From: Timema cristinae
Taxonomy: Eukaryota > Arthropoda > Insecta > Phasmatodea > Timematidae
Length of the DNA stretch: 64,000 bases
NCBI GenBank assembly: GCA_039000515.1
Contig: JBCFYV010002255.1
Coordinates: 23,557,963 to 23,621,962 of the forward strand
Direction: 5' to 3'
Made by a program: the position numbers and the translations under genes. The notes under the pieces were generated by a model. It was given only the letters and a program-made list of their open reading frames with translations. It did not search any database and was not told where the DNA came from. Shown here piece by piece: positions 1-24,402 of this stretch. The stretch's first letter is position 1; every line of letters begins with the position of its first letter.

Positions 1-108
1 AAGGAAGTATTATTGAAGCTTTTGATGACTTTTTAGTAACTTTCAATCAATGTCTGTGATCAAAAGTGGGCTTCCTATAAAAATCAAGGTTCATGTTGGC
101 ACTTACGC

Positions 109-346
109 CAGTGGCTATGTAATTTAAGGTGGGCAAGTTAGACCCGCTGCACATGATTTTGTGCATCCCGCAGGCTTTATTATGAACCATTATACCATAC
201 ACTCTTATTCTCCTTTTTATAACCGTCAAACAAAAACAATAATTTGGAGTGTAGTATTTAGAAAATTTGGCATGATTTGTCTGGGGGTGGAGACAGTTTA
301 AATATAGCCCCTCTCCCTCTGTCATACCCTCATAACCACACCACTG
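109..346. mobile_element. Possible small hAT-like MITE
   Basis: CAGTGGCTATGTAA at the left and the inverse of CATAACCACACCACTG at the right resemble hAT ends. The flanking 8-mers agree in only 4 of 8, so the call is tentative. The minus-strand reading frame across it is not a recognisable protein. Confidence 0.35.
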
Positions 347-1108
347 GCTTCAACAACCATGCTTCAATACAACATAGCATATGTGGTTGATTACCTTTAT
401 TTTTGAAGATGAAATTAATTATAATTTAAAGTCTCTTAACTGAAATATAGCATCATTACTTATTAAGTTATGTAACATTTATTAAATTATGTAATGCTTT
501 TGATCAAAGATTAAATGTTAAGTTTTTTTATGATAGTATAAGTAGTTTGTACTTTAACAACCTATTATGTGACTTGTGGACTTTCTCCTTTGAAATATAT
601 TTCAATGTTATCTGAGAATGTATATTTGTTTTGGTGAAAAGTTGTGATATCTGATTATTTTGTTTGTCTAAATTTACTATGCACATTATGCATGAAGGAA
701 TGTTTCAGTACCAATCCATAGATGTTTTCTACAAAAAATTTGTAAATGTTGAAATGGGAATAACAACTCAGAAATACACGCAGATCATTGACGTAGGCAT
801 TTAGTTTTCTATTAGTACAATTAACACCAAGTTTACTCTTGAGGTTTAGGAATTAGTAGTATAACTTTAAGGAAGTGTACTCACATTAGTGTGACGATAG
901 GATGGAGAAACTACAGTTATAAATCACATTTAAAAAAGCAACTCCTTTGCACTCAGCCTTGTTTTGAACTTTGACCTTCTTGTCACTTGCAATCCTGTGC
1001 TATTTTCATAAGATTTTAAAAAAATTTCATTTTAGCAAAAGTTGTGCAATTCGGTTACTAGTATGTTCATTCTCTGTTTCAAAATAAACATTGTTATTTT
1101 CTTTGTGG

Positions 1109-1205
1109 GGTTACCTGGCGGTCTAGGGGTAAGATGTCGGATTTCTGTGCTGGGGGTCCGGGTTCAATCCTCGGTCCCGGCACAGATTTATCTGATTACC
1201 ATTTG
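1109..1205 (+). repeat. SINE family A, head only
   Basis: Only the tRNA-like head is present: A-box region GGTCTAGGGGTAAG, B-box GGTTCAATCCTCG, then CCCGGCACAGATTTATCTGA. The head resembles tRNA-Glu. The 3' part is missing. Confidence 0.8.
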
Positions 1206-1487
1206 ATTTGTAAACATAGATTTATTGCTGTTGAAAAAAGTCTAATATTTTTCTGTTTTAAAGACAACGTCCTAGCCTTGACTGCTAAGTCTCTCCACTT
1301 CTTTAGCCACAAAATTTCCACAAAACACTGAACTGTGTAGTGTAGTCAATTATGGTAAAAAATCAAAATTTTTATGAGATTACAATACAAGTGTGTCTGA
1401 TTTAGTATCATAATACTTTGGGGGAGATTATGTGGAAATTTGAGAAAAACTGTTATATCTTTTACACGCTGAGATAATTGTGTTAGG

Positions 1488-1730
1488 ACCCACTTCGGTG
1501 GCCACGTGTTCTAACACGCTACTCTTGTGTTGGACTAGATTGCTGAATACGGGGAGATTGGGGTTTGATCCTGGTCGGGTGCACTGAAGGTGGTTTTTCC
1601 TAAATGATTTTCCACTCTCCTTCCTCACAAATGTGGGTGGACTTCCTCTAAATTAAGCCTTCCTAGTCCCAACCCTCTTGTGTACATAGGTGTATAACCC
1701 GAACTGGTAGTAAGACTCGGCGCCAAAAAA
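1488..1730 (+). repeat. SINE family C, near full length
   Basis: The head CACTTCGGTGGCCACGTG leads to B-box GGTTTGATCCTGG, the central domain GGTGGTTTTTCCTAAATG, and the tail ATAACCCGAACTGGTAGTAAG. It ends in an A-rich run. Confidence 0.85.
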
Positions 1731-2033
1731 AACCTATAGTAAAATTACTTGCATACTTTGTTATATAATCATCTAGGTCAAATAGATTTGTTATCCTATA
1801 TAACAAAATATAGTAAAATTAAATGTTAATTTAAAGTGACAATTTAATTATATAAGTTAATACGATTTCTGAGATGAGATTGATAGTTTTTGTTTTATGC
1901 TGTGTGTTTTTTTATTTCAATTAGACTAAACTATTTTTGACACTATTACTATTAACATAGTCAAGTACTTTTGTATACTTGTTCATTTTATGAATTATTG
2001 GTTCATTGCTAATTAATTAAACTTTTCTTCTCT

Positions 2034-2228
2034 GGTCAATGTTTGTTGCACCGATAGTGATTTCTTAACACTAGTCAATGTTTGTTGCACCGATAGTGAT
2101 TTCTTAACACTGGTCAATGTTTGTTGCACCGATAGTGATTTCTTAACACTGGTCAATGTTTGTTGCACCGATAGTGATTTCTTTACACGGGTCAATGTTT
2201 GTTAGACCAATAGTGATTTCTTTGCACT
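2034..2228. repeat. 39-bp tandem repeat, five copies
   Basis: The unit begins GGTCAATGTTTGTTGCACCG and continues ATAGTGATTTCTTAACACT; there are five copies with few mismatches, then a decayed start of a sixth. Because 39 is a multiple of three, the minus strand reads a repeating 13-residue frame, but nothing else supports a protein. Confidence 0.95.
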
Positions 2229-2526
2229 GGTTAATTTTCAGTGACTAACTAATGAGGTTTGTGTCTCAAGTCGAAGCTGCCACTTCTTGGCAGAGCACCA
2301 ACACAGATTGCTAGAGATCTATTTCTCAACTTTATGCTAATTACGCCTGTGAAACTGACCTTTCTTTTTATCATGTTAGTTCATACTCTCTAACTCTGCA
2401 TACTTAAAGCCATTTTAACGTTAAATATAACGTACTTGATCTTGGGCTGAAATATGTTTCCATTTGCTTTTATGATGTTTAATTAGTTGTTCATCTGATC
2501 AAAACTACCAATTATTGATTTACTCT

Positions 2527-2544
2527 GGGGGGGGGGGGGGGGGG
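2527..2544 (+). repeat. G18 homopolymer
   Basis: An uninterrupted run of 18 G on the + strand in otherwise AT-rich DNA. It may form a G-quadruplex, and the length is probably variable or imprecise in assembly. Confidence 0.9.
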
Positions 2545-3165
2545 TTAAAAAAGTCTGTGTAATAAGAGTTTGGTAGTAGCGGACATTTATAAAATATACT
2601 AAAACAATTTTCATATATTCATGCATCAAGTCATTTTAGTTGCATTGGCTGTGCTATAGGTACTATTAATACCTATAAAATAACACTAATAGTACCATAA
2701 AATATTATTAGTATTTACTGCAAAAAGTATGTTTGTATTTTCTAAAATGTTCTTTATACCAGAATTGTACAAATATAATAATATAAACATACCTTTGACA
2801 CATTATAGTGGTTGGTCGTCCCTCATTCTTTACATTGATCAACGCATGCCTTGTGTTAGGATAAAAGGAATTACATTAACGACTGGTGCATATTCAGAAT
2901 TTTTTTTTTGTGGGGGCTCATATTAAGTATGAAAGTTAAGCTCATATATTCATATATGTACAATGTGTACATACAGGCTTCCTGCTTCCATGTATGTAAA
3001 CATCCACCCTAACTCAATAGGTATACAAATAAGTAGCCTAGCTTACACATTATATTACCGTACATTTTATAAGCAAAATCCTTCACAGTTCACATGTAGG
3101 TACAGTGCGGAATAGCGATTTAATAGTTTGGCATTGATTAAGCTAGCTAGGCATTTAAAAATATT

Positions 3166-3266
3166 CACAAGTAATTATTTATTAATTAATTAATATTATT
3201 AATATTAATTAATTATTTATTAATTAATTTATTAATTATTTATTAATTTATTTATTTATTAATTAT
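3166..3266. repeat. AT-only TTAATTAA-type repeat
   Basis: About 100 bases of TTATTAATTAAT-like units consisting of A and T only. Simple sequence. Confidence 0.85.
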
Positions 3267-3539
3267 TAAGCTAGGTGCCTAATCCTAGCAGCCTAGACAA
3301 TAAAAACATTTACAAATGTTAATTCATTAACTCGGCATTGATTAAGCCACATATTTAAAAACATTCACAAATATTATAGTTGGGCATGCAAACAAACAAT
3401 CTTACATGATACGTTAACTTTGCATAGACTACAGAAGACAAGATAATATTAACATGCAACTGTACATTATTGTTCAATGTAACTAAAAATCAAATATCAG
3501 TATATTTTGAATTTTGTTAAATGTTTTAGATAATTTTTA

Positions 3540-3810
3540 TCATAGAACATTATGTCCCCTTAATGGGAGTTGCTGCCTACCACACAGGCGTATTGTTTGG
3601 ATAGTAGGGATTATTTTATCCCCTTTTTTAGCTGCATCCTTTTTTCGTTGGCTAATTACTTGGAAGATAACACTCCTGTTTCTTCTCAACAATGGTGTGC
3701 ATGTTTTCAGCATTAAGGATGCACTTTTTATGGTAACTACTCTTTTCATAATTTCTAATGAATTCTTCAATTTCTTACAAGGCCCAAAGACAAGCTGCCC
3801 CAATTCTTCA
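3540..3810 (-). pseudogene. Degenerate hAT-transposase-like fragment
   Basis: On the minus strand an 87-codon frame ends with a segment reading KKGDKIIPTIQTIRLCGRQ followed by PLRGH and a stop. This resembles the 'I..CGRQG..LRGH' block of one hAT-transposase group (zinc-finger MYM1-like proteins). The rest is not recognisable. The plus-strand frame over the same DNA looks hydrophobic but is probably its shadow. Confidence 0.45.
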
Positions 3811-5254
3811 AAGGAAACTTTTCCTACACATTGTAATAATACTGATTTGGACCCCTCTCATATATTAAAAAAGTCATGGATGAAGTGCATTTTTCTTTAA
3901 AGTATTGTATGTAGAATATCCTTTCAATACTTCATCCATGGAGAATCACTTGCTTTTCAGAATTAATGTCAATAGATTACACCACAAAACTTATTTTTTT
4001 CTTTCAAAAATCAACTCCGTAGTATTTACCAAAAAAAAGCAAGTGTCACTAGCTCCCTCTACACAATAGGAAGCTAGCCTTCACATTTCGATTAGTTGGT
4101 TTTGACACTGGGGACAAGAGGTTCAAGAGGCAAGGGTTAGGTCATATATAAGCTGCTTGTGCGTATGAATATATAGAGAGTAATAACATAAATCTACACA
4201 GAACACGGTATTCAAAACAGGGATTGTGTAAAATTACAGAAAAATAATCTAGTTCAACTAAACTGTATCATCTAAAATTATATCTTCAGTGCAGAAGATG
4301 AAATCATCTTAATAAATCGTGCGCAATTTTAAAGGTCTTACTTATTTCATAAGTGTAAGAAATATCACTATAATTGGCGCCCGATCACAAGGCTATAGAT
4401 ACCAATTATCTCACAATAAATACCGTATCGTTTTACTCGGCACTGCGACGCGGGCCAAGAACGCTTTAATTGGAGCCCAATTGCGGGGCATAATAATTCA
4501 ATATCGTTTTAATCGGTGCCCTTCGTGGGACGCATATCATTTTAACATTATGAATCTAAAAAGAGTACACAGTACTTGCACAAGACACCATCTTTAATTT
4601 CCGAGTAAGAAAGCCAATTAAAGATGTCTAATACTTTCAATTGAAATCTGTGTTTGAAATGTCCACAGTCTTCTGTAGGAAAATTATATTTGTAATCAGG
4701 TTTCTACACATTTCGCATAACATTAACCTTACCTTCCATTGTTAATAATAGTGTTGCACAAGTATACAATCCTATGTCATTATTACCATGAGTACCTGAG
4801 CTTCTAGGATTCTTGTTTCATCTTTTGGCACTGGCATTGTTGAACTTGAACATGTTCTTGTTTGTTGCGTCTGTGACAAACCACATTCTTGATTTATTTT
4901 ATTCTAAATCGGATTGGGATTGAGTTTCACTATCACAAGTTTTAGGTTAGGTTTTAGTGAAGTAATCTTTGTTGCCCGCCTCTCTTCATTATTTTAACAA
5001 AAAATACACGTTACTGTTTCACCATGAAGTGATGAACTAGCGTCGGCTGTCACGGTATCACGTACTCGTAAACAGAACAGAACACACTCAGCCGTCACTC
5101 AATAACAGACTGATGCGAGTTAGTTTACAACATAAAAGTGTCGAGTTAGGTGGGAAGGGGTGTTGATGTTGACATGTGTGCGTGCACAAAGTGGGGTGGT
5201 AACATGGAGAGGTCAAATAAAGGTCAAGCGACAATGTCGAAATAGCACAATATA

Positions 5255-5414
5255 CATAGTGGGTATAGCCATACAGGGGTGAAAATACGTCTTGGGGGGG
5301 AAAATATTTATTTTTTTCTGCTAACTATCTAATAATTTCTTTGTAAGACAAGCATTTCGGGAGGGGGCTACAGCCCCTTTCGCTCCCCCCGCCCCCACCC
5401 TGGATATGCCCTTG
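5255..5414. mobile_element. Possible short hAT-like remnant
   Basis: The right edge ATCCAGGG-type inverse (CCCTGGATATGCCCTTG) and C-rich subterminal DNA, with a G-rich stretch on the left after GGTATAGCCATACAGGGG, look like the two ends of a small MITE. No target duplication was found. Confidence 0.3.
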
Positions 5415-5565
5415 ATTAATGGTACTTAAATTTTTTATTGATTGATAAGTTAAACAGAATATGCATTTGTTTGAGAGAAATAAATTATAAGAACTACTAA
5501 AAAACCTATTATTTGTGAAATAGAGTTAAGAATAAATTACTATCAATAAGTACCTGAGTCCAACA

Positions 5566-5710
5566 CCTTATCTCAATTGGTAGTGTGTCTCCCTACTGAG
5601 CTAAGGGTCCTGGGTTTAATTCTCGACATGACTGAAAAGATGTATCATTGGAGAAATGTGGGTTTCTCCTTTAATAATGATGATATAGTGACCAGTTGGT
5701 TCAGAAAACA
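5566..5710 (+). repeat. SINE family D (tRNA-like head)
   Basis: CACCTTATCTCAATTGGTAG and a B-box GGGTTTAATTCTCG form a tRNA-like head, followed by GAAATGTGGGTTT. A second copy is at 52508-52660. The 3' part differs from families A-C. Confidence 0.6.
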
Positions 5711-7470
5711 CACGTTAAATGTCTAAAATAAAAGTAAAGTACCTGGTTTTAGCAGCCATTGTGAGTGGCCGGCCTTGGTGTTGACTTCACTAATGGAATA
5801 TGTCATTTTATGCTAATTAGAGTTTTAGAAAATGTTTTGTTGCTACAGCAGCTCATTAATCCATGCTTGTCCCACATTAAGTTCCACTTGAGACATAACT
5901 ACTTGGAGCAATTAGCTAATATAAACAAATGTATACAAGACTAGTTGGTTTGTAGACTATGTTAGAATATGTAATAGACCCTTTGAAAACATTAGTACTG
6001 ATGTCGAAAACAGTCAGCGAGAAAGTATCAATATCTGTTAGGCCACACAGCTTAAAATACAATGGTCTGTATTGTTTTCTTGAACTAATCTATTCCGTCT
6101 AAGCTTATATTCCCCTTCACCCTACAACAACATGGCCTGCCGATAAAATAAAAGAGGGGGGGGAGGGGAACTAAAAATCTTTTTTATCTTAAGGTAAAGA
6201 AGAAAGCTTGCTGCCAATTAACATTTGGCTTAACATTTTTTGTTGGGCCCTTTTTCATCAAGCCTAGTCTTATAAATCCCTAAATATGCTTAAATAGTTG
6301 TTTTGAAAATGAGCTAATGACACATTTTTTCAATAATAAAACTTGAAATTATAGGGTTGTTAAGGATGAATAACCCTGTTGGAATCATTTGACTTTATAT
6401 TGGCATAAACCAAATTTTGAAATCATACATCGCAGACTAATTAAATATTGTGTTAGAACTGAATGTTTGTGCGGCTATTGTTTGCTTAACATATCCCTTG
6501 ACATACATTTATAAATACCACTGAAGCTATGTTTATTTAATCTAGGTTATCAATGGTTATTTCACTATCCAATGCACTTAAAACATAATATTTTACTTTA
6601 ATTTAATTTTTCAGTTAAATATCCTAAAGTAGAGTTTCAATAATTAGAGTTGAACAGGACTGGGCATACCTCCAACTGTAAAAAAAACTCGAATCATACC
6701 GAAGAGCTGGGGAAAATGAAGCCACATAGATATTTATAAGTGTAATAAGCCCGGTCTACAGCAAATCTAGTGTTTATAACACTTTCAACCACCAAGCGCT
6801 GTAATCGATACATGAGTTTGAGAAAAGAACTATTATCTTTATTATCATTTTAATGTAACTCACCTTATGATGTTTTTAGTGCTAATATCCTTAGGGAAAA
6901 AAAAGGAGGACTTTTCCAGTAATTACAATTTTTATGGCCCTCATCTATTCTCATACATGGTTGTAATGCTCCTTAAAAATTGAGAGATCTGGGAAAATAC
7001 AAGGATGTTTTGTGGTCTGGAAAAAAACACAGGAAAAACACCGAGATTGATGCAAAAATAAAAAATAATACTTGAATATTTTTTTAATTTGAGACATCTA
7101 ATTTCAAAATGCAAATGGTAGGGTATTTGTATAAAATTAAAAAAGTAAACTTGAGAGCTTTTCACACTAATTCAAACACATGTTCTACCCCATCACCCCC
7201 TCCATCCCTGTCAACCTGAATATATTTTTCCATTAAGCCCTGTATTAAACATAATTTATATGACAACACAAATCATGTTTATTTAAAATAAAGCTTAATT
7301 CATTTATGCTTCTTTGTAAATTGTCTGTAAAAAAAATTGAAACTCCATCTGGAAAAAAACTAGGAATTTTGTAGTAAAAATATAAGGAAGCCTATCATAG
7401 TTCACTAATATACTAACTTATATAATACAAATATGTATGCAAATAACGTTAAAATGGACCTGAAAGACAA

Positions 7471-7851
7471 GATAGGGATAGGGTGTAATGAGGTGGACTG
7501 GATAAAACTAGCTCAAGATAGTGATAGGGTGTAATGAAGTGGACTGGATATAACTAGCTCAAGATAAGGATAGGGTGTAATGAGGTGGACTGGATAGGAC
7601 TAGCTCAAGATAGGGATAGGGTGTAATGAGGTGGACTGGATATAACTAGCTCGAGATAAAGATAGGGTGTAATGAGGTAGACTGGATATAACTATCTCAA
7701 GATATGGATAGGGTGTAATGAGGTAGACTGGATATAACTATCTCAAGATAGGGATAGGGTGTAATGAGGTGGACTGGATATAACTAGCTCGAGATAAAGA
7801 TAGGGTGTAATGAGGTGGACTGGATATAACTAGCTCAAGACAGGGATAGGG
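7471..7851. repeat. 46-bp tandem repeat, about 8.3 copies
   Basis: The unit begins GATAGGGATAGGGTGTAATG, continues AGGTGGACTGGATATAACTA and ends GCTCAA. Copies differ mainly in the GATA(G/A/T)(G/A)GAT start. The array ends about 150 bases before the first visible adenosine kinase exon, inside its intron. Confidence 0.95.
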
Positions 7852-7999
7852 GGCATACTTTTATAAGTGCGGCAATGATTAAGTTCCTTATGCCATAGAG
7901 AAAGTAAGGTTCATAGTGCGCCATATTCAGAAAGTACCACACACTAATAACCTGGATTTTAGCGGTCTTGGAAGTAGTGTCTGTTTTCTTCTTGGTTAG

Positions 8000-19685
<11,686 letters not shown>

Positions 19686-19884
19686 TCCCAAACACCTGTA
19701 AGACTTTGGACAAACAGTGCCTTTTGTTTCAGACAGGCTACTTTGGCAGTTTGACTTATAAATTCTATATTGCTGTATTCCATTGGTCTAGAAATGTTAT
19801 AACATATTGAAGTAGTGCTGATGTTGCGCTATTCATAGTTTATATTGGTGGGTATAAAACAATTCTTTAATGTATATCAGTTTA

Positions 19885-19890
19885 ATTAAA
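19885..19890 (+). terminator. Possible polyadenylation signal (ATTAAA) of adenosine kinase
   Basis: ATTAAA lies about 200 bases after the ADK stop. In DNA this AT-rich the hexamer is common by chance and no GU-rich element was clearly seen, so support is weak. Confidence 0.25.
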
Positions 19891-21794
19891 TGTTCGATTG
19901 TGTAAAGCTATTTAGAACTTCAATTCATTAAAAGAAAAATGTAAAATAAGTATATTACTTAGTCTTTAATCCATCTTGTAATGCAACTTTCAATAACTCA
20001 AATGCCAATATTTCAGTTTCACACTGTTCTAACAGGGTGGTCACATTGAGGGGAAAAAAACCTTAAAATGTTAGGGATAATATTATCGGGGAAATGTTTG
20101 ATAATTTTTTTATTTGGTCAGGAAAAATTGTATTTTTAGCTGTCTGATTTTTTAATATTGACTTTATTTTTTTATGTACATGGTTTAATTAATTATAGTT
20201 GAAAAATGAAACCTAGACACCAGAATTGAACCTAGAACCTTTGGGATGGTAAAACAATTTTATACTAGTGATCTATTCAGGGTTTGTTTCCCACATACAA
20301 GCATTAATGGATGGATAAACATAATCAATTTCTAAAATGAATACAAAGAGGATTATTTTAATTTATTTTAAATGAAGTTCTGAATAGTAATGGACATGTA
20401 AACTTATTGTGCATAGACTAGGTAAAAATGATTCAGTACTCTGGGTCTTATTTACTTTATTGAATTTTGTGGTTTGAAAAAAACTCTTTTCTGTTTGTTG
20501 TGTATTTTCATTTTTGGAGACCCTTTTAGAATGTAAAACGCAGTTTCCACTTACGGGATATAGATTATTTGTGTTATGGTGATCCCCCCTCACGCTTGTA
20601 TCAATTTAGACGTGTTTAATAGATGAATTTACACTGTTGTTTAGTAATGTTGTATTAGAAATGACATGTTTTGCTCAACTATTTTAATTTTAGTGTTAAA
20701 TTTTTTTGAAATGACTGTACATTAAATCCTTCAAAATAGACAGTGTATTCAATCAAACAGTGTAATAATTAGAAATAACCAAGAAAATTGTTTAATATAT
20801 TTATTTACATTATTACCAATACATATTCATTATAATTTTGTTGTGTATACAAATTAATAATCAGTTAAATCTTATAGAAAACTTCATTACAATAAGTTAT
20901 ATAAATAACTCTCAAGTAAAATATATTTTTTCAGTCTTTGAGCGTGATGTTCTTCTTCGAATAGAGTCAAATTATTACTAGATTGATTCATATTATGGAA
21001 ATGTGAAAGTCCACTATTTAATTTTAAGCGAAGTCGAATCGAATAATATGAAACATTCTTGAAGCCAAATTGAAGTTTAAATATTCAAAAAATATTTAGT
21101 TTTGTATGGACAATATTATACTTAGTATAACTATAAATTTAAGTAATAAGTATAATTTAAAAAATATAATATTTCAAACATAATTAAAATATCTTGTCTT
21201 AAAATGATAAATAAGGCTATTTTTACAAAATGTAATTCAGTTATTTTAGGTTTTTTATGCAAACACTAGTAATTTTTGGGGTGACCACAACATAAAAGGA
21301 AAAATAAATAAACATAAATGTGTGTTTTACCATTAAATATTTTTTCTTTTTTGTGACATTTTGTAATGGTCAAATCTATAATTTTACTTTTGAATTAAAG
21401 TCAAAGCAAACAAATATTTGAAGCAATGTTGAAGTTTTTGAAGCTTCACACACCTTTAATTCAAATAAACTATGTTGCATCATTGCCTCATATAGCGAAA
21501 CGAGGTTTCCCTTATAGAGATAAACTATATTGTACAGTCATCTACAAATGTGTTTGAATATTATCTAGTTTTCAGTTGTTGTTTTTTTTTGGTTTTGGAC
21601 TCATGACTTATATATTGTCTCAGTTCTTGCTCGTTTGTATACTCGTGAAAGGAAATAATGATGAAAATATTTTCGCCAAAGATTTTTTATTCTTAGGAAG
21701 TCAGTTAAATGTTATTTATTTGAAAAATCTTGTGTTTGATTGAATATAGATTAAATATTGCTCGATACTTTTTATTATCTGTGACTATTATTAG

Positions 21795-22147
21795 TAGGGC
21801 TGTGGAGTCTTTACGCCGAGTCTTTGACTCAGACTCCTCTTTTTTCTACTGTTTGGCTCTGACTCCTTCATAAATGTCTTAATTTATTTGATACTAATTA
21901 ATATACTTATGAGTAAAATTATCCAAATTAATTTATTGATGGGAAGCTTCTTTGGAATTGTGAATTTATATTTGAATGAATTTATTGATCCAAATTACAA
22001 ACATTGGTCTTACAAGATAAAAAAAACTTTTAATTAAAAATGATCTAATTAACATATTGTTATGATATTATACATTTTTAATTTGAAGTTGGAGTCTGTA
22101 CATTTTTACCAACTCTGCGCAAAATTACTTCTGACTCAGCAGCCCTG
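21795..22147. mobile_element. hAT-like MITE (353 bp) with AGGGCTG ends
   Basis: The left end AGGGCTGTGGAGTC and right end GACTCAGCAGCCCTG form inverted repeats, with repeated GAGTC/GACTC motifs just inside. The borders ATTATTAG and ATTAGCAG agree in 6 of 8. The interior is AT-rich and non-coding. Confidence 0.6.
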
Positions 22148-24402
22148 ATTAGCAGTAAAAACTATGTTTAGAATAAACAAGTATTACATTCTTTTCATGT
22201 TCATCTAAAAGAATCCAATTTTGGGTATCAAATTTAAAAAAAAAAGTTTTTTCTAATGGCTATGGCTCATTTATTTAAAGACTTTTGAATTATAACTGAA
22301 TAAAATACATAAAACCTTAACTCCCATTATTTAATAAGCAAGCTCTAAGCTGAAATTATGTTTGCAAAATGTGCTATATCTAGAGACATGCAAAAGGTGA
22401 GGTTATTTTTAGGGGAAAAGTGATACTATACGTTGAAAGCGATGTTATTATTTACATAAATACGAGTCAAATTAGTATTCATTAAAACACTAGGATAAAA
22501 CTCAACATTTTTTATTCATTTAGTGTATTTAACTGTTAATTAACATATTCAGAGAAAAATCAAATATAAATATGGACAAAACATTTCACGCTTAGTAATG
22601 TCAAACTCAATATCTCTATATCATTACCTTCAAGTTTTACAAATAGCAATATTGAAATAATTGCCTATCAATTTATGCTTAGACCAATCAATAATAACAC
22701 TGAAACATGTTATCATAGAAGACTAAACTACTATCATATAACTAGAAGGGAATAATATGTATTAATGTCCTTGCTTGAACTGAGTGTTAAATCGTTTTAA
22801 AAGCTGAAAACAAAGAATTGAAATTAAAATTTAAGATCATAGTTAGTAAAAGTAGAAATTGTGATTTGTAATGTCACCTTTAAAAAAAAAAGCCTGAATA
22901 TCTGTGAAAATACTAATATATCCTGTGATCCGTTTTATATCTTTTAAATCAGCAAAAATGAATACTATCCGTATGAACGGCAGCCCTGGCATAGAGCTAT
23001 CGCCAGTATTACTACGTTTAAAATGATCTTGCATGGCGTGGTATTTGCCAAATTACAAAGAAATTGTGTTATTTAGAAAAAGAACTTAAATTCGTGTTAT
23101 TTGTGTGAAAACGGTAGAATTCGTGTAAATATGTGCTTTATCGCAAATTTTGCATGTCCCTAGCAATAACTGGGATACAAATCCCATTGGTGCATAAATC
23201 AAGCCATAAAACAGTATACCCGGGAAAATGCTGTGCATAAAAAATATACAGATAAGTAGTTTTAGTTATAAAAATATTTCTCACTTCATTTATTGATGCC
23301 ATCTAATACATGGATCATAGTTTTTTTAGTATCTATCTCTCTCTCTCTCTCTTCTTAAGTTTTTTTTAGAGATGGGATGCTTGAATCCATAAATCCTATA
23401 GTATTCTAGATTCTTAAAAATCGCAAAATTTATCTCGAATACAATTATGAGGACCTTGACTTCAAATAGCAATAATTTTAACCAATTGTTAAAAGGAACT
23501 CTATAGCTTGTGTAGTCGGAACGACAAAATCACAATGTATAAATATAATTAGTTTACAGGAAAATTGTTTTCTTGGTTGTTTATGATGTAATAGACATTA
23601 CAAACAAAATATCATTGTCAATGACACAATCCTTTTAACCATTTTTTTTTTACCAGATTTTTAATATTTACACTAGTGGTCCTGCTGTTTATCTGGCTTA
23701 TGTCACTTGCCTTCACTTTTAAATAAATCCAGTGATTTGGTCTTAATTAAGTTAAATTTTGTTTGATCTTGCAATTTACATAACACATTTTAAATTACTG
23801 TTGGGTTTCTTTTTTTATTGTGTGTTTACCAAAAACAATTTTACTCTCATGTTTCACATTCACATTCACATAGTATAAATTAAGATTTTTCTAGTGTACA
23901 ATGATAGAATGATTGATTAAATATATGGCTTAGAATAAAATCTGTCGTCTATAATTTAGTAATTGCAAATTAAATTCTATATCGAAAATGTACTGCTTGA
24001 TTAAAACAACTGCACTTGTACACACACATTAAAATTAATTTTGAAATTGAAACACAAAATATTTATTAAAATAGTGTTGAGTAGGAATTTCTTTGAAATT
24101 TATTTTCTACCCACCAGAGAAGAAATTTTCATCAACAACTAAGTTGACACAACCATATCTTCCTGGGGAAGATGGTATGTGGTAATGGAATATTGAAGTG
24201 TTTGTAAATATTGTTTTGTTTGTAAATTGTAATAGTTTTTTAAGTCAATTATTTTGTGGTTCATTTTTTTATGCGACAGGGGTCAACAACCTTTTTTAGA
24301 TCTCGATTGATTTTCATATTAAATTATTTCATTTATAAAAATATACATTACCAATTATGACAGAGCTAGATTATTTTGTTCACACTCAAATATTATTTGA
24401 AA

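Larger units (their letters stand above)
2229..7470. other. AT-rich stretch without a recognised gene
   Basis: Apart from the G18 run, the AT repeat, the hAT-like fragment (3540-3810), the possible MITE (5255-5414) and the family D SINE, I see only AT-rich DNA with short random reading frames. The missing 5' exons of adenosine kinase (a GNPLLDI-like and an AGGATQNS-like motif) were looked for here and not found. Confidence 0.5.

Noticed and set aside
2034..2228. CRISPR-like array
   Set aside because: Units are contiguous 39-bp tandem copies without unique spacers, and the DNA is eukaryotic.
3514..3900. 128-codon plus-strand frame with hydrophobic segments, possibly a membrane protein
   Set aside because: It overlaps a minus-strand frame with hAT-transposase-like motifs, has no recognisable homology by eye, and its hydrophobicity is expected of a shadow frame.
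7471..7851. CRISPR-like array of GATAGGG units
   Set aside because: Plain tandem repeat with no spacers.
20040..21290. DNA element bounded by GGGTGGTCAC and GTGACCAC
   Set aside because: The two motifs do not align as inverted termini once their neighbours are compared, and no target duplication was seen.
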